64,000 nucleotides of DNA from contig JAEZIN010000024.1 of NCBI GenBank assembly GCA_023436585.1, positions 5,324 through 69,323 of the forward strand, given 5' to 3'. Position numbers and translations under genes: made by a program. Source of the stretch: Bacillota bacterium (lineage in GTDB: Bacteria > Bacillota > Clostridia > Christensenellales > Aristaeellaceae). Shown here piece by piece: positions 1-8,100 of the stretch. The notes beneath the pieces are model-generated. The model did no database searches and was not told where the DNA came from. It saw only the letters and a list, made by a program, of their open reading frames with translations. The number at the start of each line of letters is the position of its first letter. Position 1 is the stretch's first letter.

Positions 1-1
1 G

Positions 2-160
2 TTCACAGGGCTTGCGCAGTCCACCGTATCGCAGCACCTGGCCGTGCTGGAAAAGGCGGGGCTTATACGCAAGGAAAAACGGGAATTGTATAGCTGTTAT
101 TTTCTCAATGAAGACATCATCAAAAGTTTTCTTTTGCAATTGAAACAGGACTTGCTCTAA
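2..160 (+). CDS. ArsR-family transcriptional repressor, C-terminal part (truncated by window edge)
   Basis: Only the last 52 residues are in the window, read in frame from base 2 to the TAA at 158-160. They contain a classic winged-helix recognition helix and wing: STVSQHLAVLEKAGLI followed by RKEKRELYSCYFL, the signature of ArsR/SmtB metal or metalloid repressors. It lies 77 bases before an ArsP-like permease gene on the same strand, and a perfect palindrome lies in the gap, so it probably represses the permease (inference). The effector-binding residues, usually in the missing N-terminal half or in the helix before the HTH, cannot be judged here. Family assignment is good; the inducer is unknown. 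Confidence 0.8.
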   Translation, partial: FTGLAQSTVSQHLAVLEKAGLIRKEKRELYSCYFLNEDIIKSFLLQLKQDLL

Positions 161-176
161 TTTTTTTGCCTCAATA

Positions 177-201
177 CATCGTATATTTACGATATACGAT
201 G
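177..201. promoter_or_regulatory. Perfect 25-bp palindromic operator for the ArsR-type repressor
   Basis: Two exact 10-base inverted arms, CATCGTATAT at 177-186 and ATATACGATG at 192-201, flank the 5-base centre TTACG. Size and position, between the repressor stop and the permease start, fit an ArsR-family operator. A repressor dimer bound here would block transcription or read-through into the permease. The link to the repressor is inference from adjacency. Confidence 0.75.
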
Positions 202-237
202 CAAGCTGAACCAAATGAATCATGTGGAGGATCATAT

Positions 238-1302
238 ATGGGAGCCGCTTTTGCTTATATTGGGAGCCTGCTGGGAGATACGCTGCTGGCTGTTTGGACA
301 TCCCTTACCCATAACTGGCTTGTACTGGCGTTTGCCATTGTGACGGCTGTGCTTATGAAAACCTATGTCAATACGGAAAAGCTGTCCCAGGCGCTTTTGA
401 AGCGCCGCCGCGTTTCCATCTTCGCCAGCGTAGCTGCCGGTGCCTTTACGCCCTTATGCGCTTGCGGGACCATGGCGGTAATCATTGGCATGCTGACTAC
501 CACGCTTCCCTGGGGCCCCATCATGGCCTTTTTGACTTCCTCACCTTTGATGAGCCCGGATGGCTTTATCATGATCACCGGGATCATCGGCCTCCGCTTT
601 GCCGTGGCCCTCACGCTGGCCTCCTTGCTGATCGGCCTGGTTTCCGGTTTCCTGACCAATAGGATCGACCAGCGGACGAATTTTTTGAAGAATCAAACCA
701 GGTATGCGGGCAAAGGAAACGATGATGCCAAGGAAACAAAGACCTCCTCCTGCGCCTGTTCCGCGCAAAAGCAGGCGCCCAAATGCGGCTGCGGTGAAAA
801 CACAGCGGAAGACGAGGCGGCTGGCTGCGGCTGCGGGCAGGGTGGGGAACCGGCGGCGAAGGAAAGCTTTGCGGACAGATATAAGCTGCGGGAGTTGTTA
901 AAAGGGCTTGTGGACCTTGGTTTGAAGCAGATACTGTTTTTCTTCTCCCTCTTTGTGGCGGTGGGGTATCTTATCAATCGCTTCGTGCCCACGTCCATCA
1001 TATCCGTACTGTTTGGGGAGAACAGTATTCTGGCGGTTCCTCTGGCAACAGTGATCGGCCTTCCGCTGTATATCACCACCGACGCGGCCATTCCCATCAT
1101 ACAATCCATGATCAGAAGCGGCGCCAGCGAAGGGGCGATGCTTTCCTTCATCATCACCGGTTCCGCCACCAGCGCCTGGGTGATTGCCGGGCTGGCCACG
1201 TTCCTGAAAAAAAGGGCGATAGCCTTGTATGTGGGTTATATCCTGGCGGGCGGCCTGATCTGCGGCTACCTGTACGACCTGGCTCTTCTGCTCATCAAGT
1301 AA
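238..1302 (+). CDS. ArsP/UPF0718-family permease with a cysteine-rich cytoplasmic loop (metal or metalloid efflux)
   Basis: Predicted 354-residue integral membrane transporter of the ArsP_1 (DUF318) permease family, whose members export organoarsenicals or other toxic ions. The ATG at 238 is chosen because a GTGGAGG ribosome site lies at 223-229; an upstream in-frame TTG would run through the operator. The N-terminal bundle carries the family motif TPLCACGTMA (Cys74, Cys76) and SSPLMSPDG. A hydrophilic insert at about residues 150-215 has three CxC pairs (172/174, 183/185, 197/199) and probably binds soft metal ions. A second helix bundle follows (about 228-352). The upstream ArsR-type gene and palindrome indicate metal-responsive control. 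The exact substrate (arsenite, organoarsenical, Cu, Zn) cannot be told. Confidence 0.82.
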   Translation: MGAAFAYIGSLLGDTLLAVWTSLTHNWLVLAFAIVTAVLMKTYVNTEKLSQALLKRRRVSIFASVAAGAFTPLCACGTMAVIIGMLTTTLPWGPIMAFLTSSPLMSPDGFIMITGIIGLRFAVALTLASLLIGLVSGFLTNRIDQRTNFLKNQTRYAGKGNDDAKETKTSSCACSAQKQAPKCGCGENTAEDEAAGCGCGQGGEPAAKESFADRYKLRELLKGLVDLGLKQILFFFSLFVAVGYLINRFVPTSIISVLFGENSILAVPLATVIGLPLYITTDAAIPIIQSMIRSGASEGAMLSFIITGSATSAWVIAGLATFLKKRAIALYVGYILAGGLICGYLYDLALLLIK

Positions 1303-1320
1303 GAAGCATCAAAAAAAAGC

Positions 1321-1350
1321 AACCTCCGGCGAAAAAGCGCCGGAGGTTTT
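1321..1350. terminator. Bidirectional rho-independent terminator
   Basis: Perfect 11-bp stem AACCTCCGGCG (1321-1331) / CGCCGGAGGTT (1338-1348). It is followed by TTTT on the plus strand and preceded by a run of eight A at 1311-1318, giving a T-run on the minus strand. It can end both the permease transcript and the converging anti-sigma transcript. Confidence 0.85.
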
Positions 1351-1459
1351 GGCGTTGCGGGAAACGCTTGGAGGGCAAGGGTTTGTGCGCAAGCGCCCGG
1401 GTTGACAATCGTGGCCAGCCGCCGGCGCGCATTATACTCTTCCCTTACAGGAAATGCGC

Positions 1460-2350
1460 TTAAACCGGTTTGAGGCCTGCTTCCAGGAGGATCCTTGCAG
1501 CGTTCAGAAGCTCCTCTTGGCTGGCTCTGCCCCTAATGTGGCAATAGCCGTATTCTATGATCCACTGCACCATGTTGGTATCCCCATTGGAACTGGTGAT
1601 GACGGTGCTGCCGCCAATCTGTACATTCTTCTGAGAACCTTCATCGAAATAAAAGCCGGCACCTTTGGAGGTATCATCAGCATATTCAGGGTTAAGCGTA
1701 TCGATTGTGACAAACAGCTCATTGCCGCTGTCATCCAAAAAACCCAGGAACAGCTTGGTGTTGATGCCATCCGAGTAAAAGTCACCCGACTTGAAAGTGA
1801 AATTTTCCAACAACGGCTGGAATGCTTTTTCGCCTGTGGCAGACAAGTCCATCAGTTCCTGCGCGCTGTCAATCTCTATTTCTATTACAGTCAGCTGCTC
1901 CTCCGGCGCATTTTCCGGGGGCGGTGGGGGTATATCCCCATTTTGAACCGTTTGACCGAAATCGCCGGGGTCTTTTGAAGGCGATTGAAAGGTCAAAGTA
2001 TCGGCTTGCGGGGTGAAGATCCGCATAAAGGAATTCCACTTAAACGCGTTGGCCACGCCAAGCGTGCCTGCTACCGCTATCATCAGGCTTGCGGCGGCGA
2101 CCGCCATCCGCATGAAGAACCGCCTTCTGGCCGCGCGCATCCTTTTTGACTGAAAAGACACGGCAGCCTTGTGCATTACCTGATGGTATTCGGGCAAAGA
2201 AGAAGCTGTATGATCCAAAGAAGGATCCAACTGATCTTCAATCCATTTCGTGTCCATTTCATCGGCCGGAAGGTCCAGCTGATGGAGGACATTCAAAAAG
2301 GAATCTGTAGTCTGTATATTCTGGGCGTCCGTCTGCTTTATGGGGCCCAT
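1460..2350 (-). CDS. Anti-sigma-factor-like membrane protein with DUF4367-like C-terminal domain
   Basis: A 296-residue single-pass protein. Residues 1-80 are cytosolic and basic near the membrane, one transmembrane helix covers about 81-103 (MAVAAASLMIAVAGTLGVAN), and an extracytoplasmic domain follows with an acidic/Pro-rich linker. Its end (VQWIIEYGYCHIRG...LLNAARILL) resembles DUF4367 domains found in clostridial anti-sigma factors. The start at 2350 has AAAGGAG eight bases upstream. It follows a sigma factor gene by 41 bases in the same transcript, the usual sigma/anti-sigma order, so it probably holds that sigma factor at the membrane until a surface signal arrives (inference). No zinc-binding anti-sigma motif is visible. 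Confidence 0.7.
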   Translation of the reverse strand: MGPIKQTDAQNIQTTDSFLNVLHQLDLPADEMDTKWIEDQLDPSLDHTASSLPEYHQVMHKAAVSFQSKRMRAARRRFFMRMAVAAASLMIAVAGTLGVANAFKWNSFMRIFTPQADTLTFQSPSKDPGDFGQTVQNGDIPPPPPENAPEEQLTVIEIEIDSAQELMDLSATGEKAFQPLLENFTFKSGDFYSDGINTKLFLGFLDDSGNELFVTIDTLNPEYADDTSKGAGFYFDEGSQKNVQIGGSTVITSSNGDTNMVQWIIEYGYCHIRGRASQEELLNAARILLEAGLKPV

Positions 2351-2391
2351 TGCAATGCTCCTTTCAATATATACATGTCATCTGCGATCCG

Positions 2392-2955
2392 CTATTTGGA
2401 CACGGCTTGAAAATTTTCTTCCTCCATCAAATGAAGGAGCCGCTGATGAAGCCTGTAGATGCGCTTTTTCAGCGTTTTTTCGCTTATGCCGTAATCCTGG
2501 CAGAGCGTGGGGATATCTCTTGGGATCAGGTACAGATGATGGTAAAGGAGCTGGTCCTTGGTGGACAGCTTGTTGAGAAACGGCTGCATGACGTCCGACG
2601 GCTCACCGGCCAGCAAAGCCTCCAGAACATCCGCGGACTGCGGATGGAAGCTATCCGCGGCGCCAAGCTCATCCAGGCTCATGGCCTGCATCTTTTGCCG
2701 GTAAAGCTGCTTGCGGAGGAAATTGTTGAATGTGTACCGTACGGTTTTATAAAGCCAGGCCCGTACCCTGGGATGATTATGAAGCTCTTCCCGCTTCTTC
2801 CAGGCGATAAAAAATACTTGCTGCACCAGGTCGTCTGCCAGGGATACGTCAAAGTTTGCGCCTTTCATTAAATATCTGCAAAGCCTTTGAACGTGATCGT
2901 ATTCCTCGAGCGTAACGGAATCGAACCATGTCTGCATACGTAAGTCGTCAGGCAT
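2392..2955 (-). CDS. ECF-like sigma-70 family RNA polymerase sigma factor
   Basis: A 187-residue protein. Region 2 is visible as ADDLVQQVFFIAWKKREEL and RAWLYKTVRYTFNNFLRK, and region 4 as LCQDYGISEKTLKKRIYRLHQRLL near the C-terminus. Length and lack of regions 1 and 3 fit the ECF class. The start at 2955 is preferred over an upstream ATG at 3015 because GAGAGG lies just before it and the TTG-to-TATAAT promoter region overlaps the longer reading. It is the first gene of a two-gene unit with the membrane anti-sigma-like protein. The regulon and signal are unknown. Confidence 0.85.
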   Translation of the reverse strand: MPDDLRMQTWFDSVTLEEYDHVQRLCRYLMKGANFDVSLADDLVQQVFFIAWKKREELHNHPRVRAWLYKTVRYTFNNFLRKQLYRQKMQAMSLDELGAADSFHPQSADVLEALLAGEPSDVMQPFLNKLSTKDQLLYHHLYLIPRDIPTLCQDYGISEKTLKKRIYRLHQRLLHLMEEENFQAVSK

Positions 2956-2985
2956 AAAAACCTCTCGCTGGTTTCTTTTCATCCC

Positions 2986-3014
2986 ATTATAGCATGAAAT
3001 GCGGAATGTTTCCA
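2986..3014 (-). promoter_or_regulatory. Probable promoter of the sigma/anti-sigma operon
   Basis: On the minus strand TGGAAA (3014-3009) and a consensus TATAAT (2991-2986) are 17 bases apart. The -10 lies 30 bases upstream of the chosen start codon. The -10 matches housekeeping sigma-A; the -35 is weaker. Confidence 0.6.
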
Positions 3015-3106
3015 TTTTTCCGCCCTATTGCGCACTTAAAGCCGCATGTTTCGCCCGGTGTGCGGCGTACATGGGATAAACGCCGGAAAAGGCGGGAAAA
3101 ATTTGC

Positions 3107-3135
3107 TTGCCTTTTGGGGGAAAGAATGGTATTAC
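3107..3135 (+). promoter_or_regulatory. Probable promoter of the rbgA operon
   Basis: TTGCCT at 3107-3112 and TATTAC at 3130-3135 are separated by 17 bases, about 50 bases before the rbgA start. It is the only good sigma-A-like pair I see in the divergent gap with the sigma factor gene. Confidence 0.5.
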
Positions 3136-3187
3136 TAAATGGAAACGAAAAATGGCGCATTAACCCATAAATTGGAAGGAGTCTCTT

Positions 3188-4150
3188 GTGGAGATCAATT
3201 GGTATCCTGGGCATATGGCGCGGGCCAAGCGGCTGCTGGCCCAGCAGCTTACAAGGGTAGATGTGGTGGTGGAGCTGTGTGACGCGCGTCTGCCGCACGC
3301 CAGCCGGAATCCGGACCTGGATGTATTGTTACAGAATAAGAAGCGCGTTCTGCTTTTAAATAAGGCCGACTTGGCCGATCCCAAGGAAACAAGCGCATGG
3401 ATGCAGTTTTTCAAAAAACAGGGGATATTGTCGCAGCCGTTTATATCCACGGGCGGAAAAGCCAAGGATATACTGGTGCTGATAGAGCAGGCGTCCAGTG
3501 AAGCGGTGGAGCGGGCCGCCCAAAAAGGCATGCGCAAAACTGTGCGGGTCATGGTGGTGGGCGTGCCCAATGTGGGGAAAAGCACACTGATCAACCGCCT
3601 GTTTGGCGGAGCTGTGACTAAGGTAGGGGACAGGCCTGGCGTTACCAGGGCCAACCGATGGGTGAAGGTGACGCCTTATCTGGAGCTTTTGGATACGCCG
3701 GGCATGCTGTGGCCCAGGCTGGATGACCAGCGTGCCGCGCGGCGCCTGGCGTATATAGGCACCATCCGCGACCAGGTGATAGATGTGCCGATGCTGGCGG
3801 CCAGGCTGTTGGAGGATATGGCTGCCGTACAACCGGAAGCGCTTGCGCAGCGCTTCAAGATCCCGGACACGTCCTTGGGCGGCCTTCACTTGCTGGAGGC
3901 GGCATGCAAAGGCAGGGGCTGGCTGATGAAGGGCGGCGTAGCCGACATCGACCGCGGCGCCGCCGTGGTGCTGGATGAATTCCGGGCGGGAAAATTGGGC
4001 CGTATCACGCTGGAGCTTGTGCGGGATGAAAAGGAACCGCCGGTCCGTTTGGCTATACGGGCCGGGGATGCAAAAGCCCAGGAAAGTACAAAGGAGCTTG
4101 CGAAGGATGAAGCGGCAGCAGCGCCTGATGGAACTGATCAAGACGGATGA
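3188..4150 (+). CDS. rbgA: Ribosome biogenesis GTPase RbgA (YlqF)
   Basis: A 320-residue circularly permuted GTPase that matures the 50S subunit. The permuted motif order is visible: G4 NKAD at 58-61, then G1 GVPNVGKST at 125-133, then G3 DTPG at 169-172. The N-terminal MEINWYPGHMARAKR is the RbgA family signature, and the C-terminal third is the helical ANTAR-like RNA-binding part. It starts at GTG 3188 after GGAAGGA at 3174-3180. It heads a long co-directional gene run and overlaps rnhB by 44 bases; the rbgA-rnhB order is common in Bacillota. The C-terminal tail after about residue 290 is Ala/Glu/Lys-rich and probably disordered. Confidence 0.95.
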   Translation: MEINWYPGHMARAKRLLAQQLTRVDVVVELCDARLPHASRNPDLDVLLQNKKRVLLLNKADLADPKETSAWMQFFKKQGILSQPFISTGGKAKDILVLIEQASSEAVERAAQKGMRKTVRVMVVGVPNVGKSTLINRLFGGAVTKVGDRPGVTRANRWVKVTPYLELLDTPGMLWPRLDDQRAARRLAYIGTIRDQVIDVPMLAARLLEDMAAVQPEALAQRFKIPDTSLGGLHLLEAACKGRGWLMKGGVADIDRGAAVVLDEFRAGKLGRITLELVRDEKEPPVRLAIRAGDAKAQESTKELAKDEAAAAPDGTDQDG

Positions 4151-4715
4151 GCCCCTGTGGGCTATGGGGATACTTTTTGCCGGCATGGACGAGGCGGGCC
4201 GTGGCCCGCTGGCCGGGAATGTGGTGGCCGCCTGTGTGGTAATGCCCCCGGATCCGCTGATAGAGTGGGTGGACGACAGCAAAAAGCTTTCCCCCGCGCG
4301 CAGGGAAGCGGTGTATGAGCAGATCATGCAAACGGCGATGTATGTGGGCGTCGGGGAAGCCACGCCGGAGGAAATTGACAGGATCAATATCCTGAACGCC
4401 ACCAAGGAGGCCATGCGCCGGGCGGCCTCCAAGGTTCCGGCGGCGCTTTTTTTAATCGACGCGCTGCAGGGACTGGGGCTTGGCGGTGAGGAGCGGGGCA
4501 TCATCCACGGGGACGCGCTGAGCTATGCCATTGCCGCCGCCAGCATTGTGGCCAAGGTGACCCGGGACAGGCAAATGGATATGCTGGACCAGCAATATCC
4601 CGCCTACGGTTTTTTGCAGCACAAGGGTTACGGCACACCCATGCATATCGCCGCCTTGAGGGCCTTCGGACCGTGCCTGGCCCACCGCAGGAGCTTTATC
4701 GGGAGCTTTGTATGA
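4107..4715 (+). CDS. rnhB: Ribonuclease HII
   Basis: A 202-residue enzyme that removes RNA from RNA/DNA hybrids and misincorporated ribonucleotides. The hallmark MDEAGRGPLAG has Asp28 and Glu29; further catalytic acids are Asp118 in FLIDAL and Asp154 in AKVTRDRQM. The start at ATG 4107 is supported by AAGGAG at 4091-4096 and by the usual short N-terminus. It lies inside the 3' end of rbgA (44-base overlap), implying translational coupling. The stop overlaps the next start as ATGA. Confidence 0.95.
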   Translation: MKRQQRLMELIKTDEPLWAMGILFAGMDEAGRGPLAGNVVAACVVMPPDPLIEWVDDSKKLSPARREAVYEQIMQTAMYVGVGEATPEEIDRINILNATKEAMRRAASKVPAALFLIDALQGLGLGGEERGIIHGDALSYAIAAASIVAKVTRDRQMDMLDQQYPAYGFLQHKGYGTPMHIAALRAFGPCLAHRRSFIGSFV

Positions 4716-5068
4716 CGGGGCCTTATCAAAAGGGGAAACAGGGAGAAGATACTGCCCTGCAGTACATGATGGAAAAAGGATACCGTCCTTTGGAAAGGAA
4801 TTTTCGCATAAAGGGCGGGGAGATCGATTTCATCATGGAAAAGGACACCCTATTGGTGTTTGTGGAAGTGAAATACCGCACCCGCGGGTATCCCGGCGCG
4901 GGAATGGAAGCGGTGACCGCCAAAAAACAGCGCCGTGTAGTGAAGGCGGCCGGGGAATACCTGCTGAAAACGGATCAGTTTTCAAGACAGCTGCGCTTTG
5001 ATGTGGTGGAAATCACCGGCGGTGGCCTGTGCCATGTGGAAAACGCCTTTTCCGGCGACTGGTCCTGA
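4712..5068 (+). CDS. YraN/UPF0102 family endonuclease-like protein
   Basis: A 118-residue member of the YraN family, which has an Holliday-junction-resolvase-like PD-(D/E)xK nuclease fold. Visible motifs: GEDTALQYM near the N-terminus, GEIDFI (Asp39), and FVEVKYR with Glu52 and Lys54 as the E-x-K catalytic pair. ATG 4712 overlaps the rnhB stop (ATGA), with GGGAG at 4701-4705. The rnhB-yraN adjacency is conserved in many bacteria. The cellular role is poorly defined. Confidence 0.9.
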   Translation: MTGPYQKGKQGEDTALQYMMEKGYRPLERNFRIKGGEIDFIMEKDTLLVFVEVKYRTRGYPGAGMEAVTAKKQRRVVKAAGEYLLKTDQFSRQLRFDVVEITGGGLCHVENAFSGDWS

Positions 5069-5123
5069 AGCGTTATCCTGCCAGGTAAGGGCAGGGAGAG
5101 CCATGTATAAGGAGCCTGTGTCC

Positions 5124-8100
5124 ATGAAACGAAAGTTTTTCTTCTATTTCATATGCTGTGTCTGCCTGCTGCCCGCCTTGCTGATGCTAACATCCTTTGG
5201 CGCACTGGCGGAGGAGAACCTGCTGAAAAACGGCGGCTTTGAATTGCTGAACGCGTCGGGACTGCCGGCGGAATGGACGACAGAAGCGTATATCACCCAG
5301 CAGGGGTATACGCAATACAGCGTGACCGGCGGTGCCAGGGAAGGTCAAAACGCGGTTCTTGTGGAGAATTTCGGCTCAAACGACGCCAGGTTCGCCCAGA
5401 TTGTTTCTGTGGAGCCGGATACTGTTTACAAGCTCAGCGGCTTTGTCAGGACTGAGAATATTCCCGACGCCGGCATGGGCGCCAACCTCTCCATTGCCGA
5501 TGTGTATGTGTTCTCCGACGGCGTATACGGAACGGAGGCCGGATGGCAGGCGCTGACACTGTATGGACGGACAGGGCCTGATCAGAATACAATCACCGTA
5601 TATGCCAGGCTGGGCGGTTACGGCGGCGAAAGCGAAGGCAAGGCGTATTTTGATGACATCCGGCTTGAAAAGGTAACCGGCGCTGTTCCCGCGGATGCTT
5701 TTGAGGAAACATGGTACAAGACGCAGGCGCAGCAGCCGTCCATGGACGAAGAATTCGAAGAGGGAACAGCAAGCCCCTTCTGGCCGAAGCTGATTGTACT
5801 GTCCTTGTGCTTCCTTGTGCTGGCTGCGTATCTGGTGCCGTACCTGCAAAAGGAAATGTCTTCGCCGCTGCTGAAAGAGGAGCGGGAGGGGCAGGTCATG
5901 CTGGCCGTTGCGCTTTCGCTTCTTGCCGCGTTTGTGCTGCGGGTGTTTCTGGCCATCAAGGTGCCCGGCCACGAGGTGGATATCGACTGCTTTGTGGGCT
6001 GGGGCAACGCGATGTTCGAGGGCGGTCCCGCTAAATTCTACACGCCAGGCAGTTTTGTGGACTACCCGCCTGGTTATTTGTATGTGCTGTGGGCCAACAG
6101 CGCTGTCGCCCATTGGCTGGCCCCCTTGAGCCAAGGCATGCAGATGCTGAACCTGAAGCTTGTGCCCATCCTTGCCGATCTTGCCGGGGCGCTGATCCTC
6201 TATAAGGTTGGCAAGGAAAAGCTTCCTGCCAAGGCCGCGGCGGCCATGGCCATCCTGTATGCCTTCAACCCCGCCGTGGTGATTAACGGCGCGGCGTGGG
6301 GCCAGGTGGACAGTGTGCTGGCCCTGGGGCTGCTTCTAGTGGCCGTCTTTGCAATGGAGCGCAAGTGGGATTGGGTTTTGCCCACATACATGCTGTGCGT
6401 GCTCATCAAGCCGCAGGCACTGATGCTGGGCCCCCTGGGCCTGGCAGCGCTGATACAGGAGCTTGTCCGCAAGGAGGGGAAGCGCCCGTGGAAGCAGCTG
6501 GGCTTTGGCCTGCTATGGTCTGTGCTGATTGCGGCTGTCATTACCGTGCCCTTCTCGGTCAATCAGGAAGGCGCTTGGGTTTTTGGCAAGTTCAAGTGGT
6601 TATTGCAGTTGTACAAGGATACGCTGTCCTCCTATCCCTATACGACGCTGAACACCACCAACATGTATTACCTGGCCGGCCCCAACTGGGGGCCGCTGCA
6701 GGATCCGGTGAACCTGGCCGTGATCCTTGGCTTTTTGCTGGTTACGGGTACCATGGCGTTCTGGCGCCTGGCGGAATTTGTCAAGTGCAAGGAAAAGCCG
6801 CTGGTGAAATATTTCCGGCTGGCTTTCCATTGGCTTGCCTTTGCCACCTTTTTGGTTTTTGCGTCCACAGGTGTGGATTATGCCGCTTTTGGAACGGGCG
6901 TGATGGTTCTTTTCATCCTGTGGGCGGTATTGACCTACGTGCGGGGAGGGAATGTTGAACACCTGCCATTGATGGGCGGCATACTGTTCATAGGCCTGTA
7001 TGTGCTGGGGATCAAGATGCATGAACGGTACCTGTTCCCGGCGCTGATTATGCTTTCGCTGGCGTTCCTGAAAAAACGGGACTGGCGGATACTTCTCCTG
7101 CTGGTCGGTTATTCCATGACAACCTTTGTCAATGTGGGCATCGTGCTGGACAATACGGTCCGCCTGGGCAGGGATATGGGGCATTTGAACTCCGGCCCCC
7201 ATGGGCTGAGCATCGTGCTTTCCATACTTAACCTGCTGCTTTGCGCCTTTGCATTCTATGTAGGAGAGGCCCTTTGCGCCGCGGGCAGGCCGGAACGCAG
7301 GATGGCCCGCGTGTTCGGGGAGAACGACAGGCCTGCGGGGGAAATCAGAAGGAAGATGGCGCTTTTATCCCCGCGGGACGCGCGCCTTCACCTTACACGC
7401 CTGGATGTGCTGCTGATGTTGGGGGTCACCCTTGCGTATTCCGTGGTGGTATTTTGGAACCTGGGCAGCATGAAGGCCCCCCAAACGTTCTGGACATCCT
7501 CCAAGGCCGGGGAACAGGTGGTATTGGATATCGGGTCGGAAAAGGATTTCCAGATGCTGTACTACGGCGGAATCAATCATAACAACATATCCATAGCGGT
7601 CAGCGCCGACGGCCAAAGCTGGTCGGAAGAGTATCCTACCCAATTGGTTGATAAAAACGGTTTAAACAACTGCTTTCAATGGCAGTATGTGGTGGAGACC
7701 ATAAATTATGATGATTCCGTATCCTTCACCGGTACGCCAAGGGAGCTCGCGGGACGCTATGTGCGCCTGACGGCCAATAACGTGGGCGTCATGGTCAACG
7801 AGGTGTTGATCCGCACAAGAGACAAACAGGTGCTGCCGGTTACCGTATCCTCCCATACGGGGAACAATCCCGACTCCAGCCTGAACGTTCCGCCCCAAAA
7901 CCTGATTGATGAACAGGATACGCTGGAAGGGGAACCCGGCTGGTTTACGGGCACCTATTTTGACGAGATATACCATGCCCGCACCGCTTATGAGCATGCC
8001 AACAACATAGGCCCGTATGAAACATCCCATCCGCCCCTGGGCAAGGTGATGATGAGCTGGGCCGTGATGGCCTTCGGCATGACGCCCTTTGGCTGGCGGT

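Noticed and set aside
1404..1440. TTGACA and TATACT resembling a promoter
   Set aside because: The spacer is 25 bases, too long for sigma-A, and the downstream gene is on the other strand.
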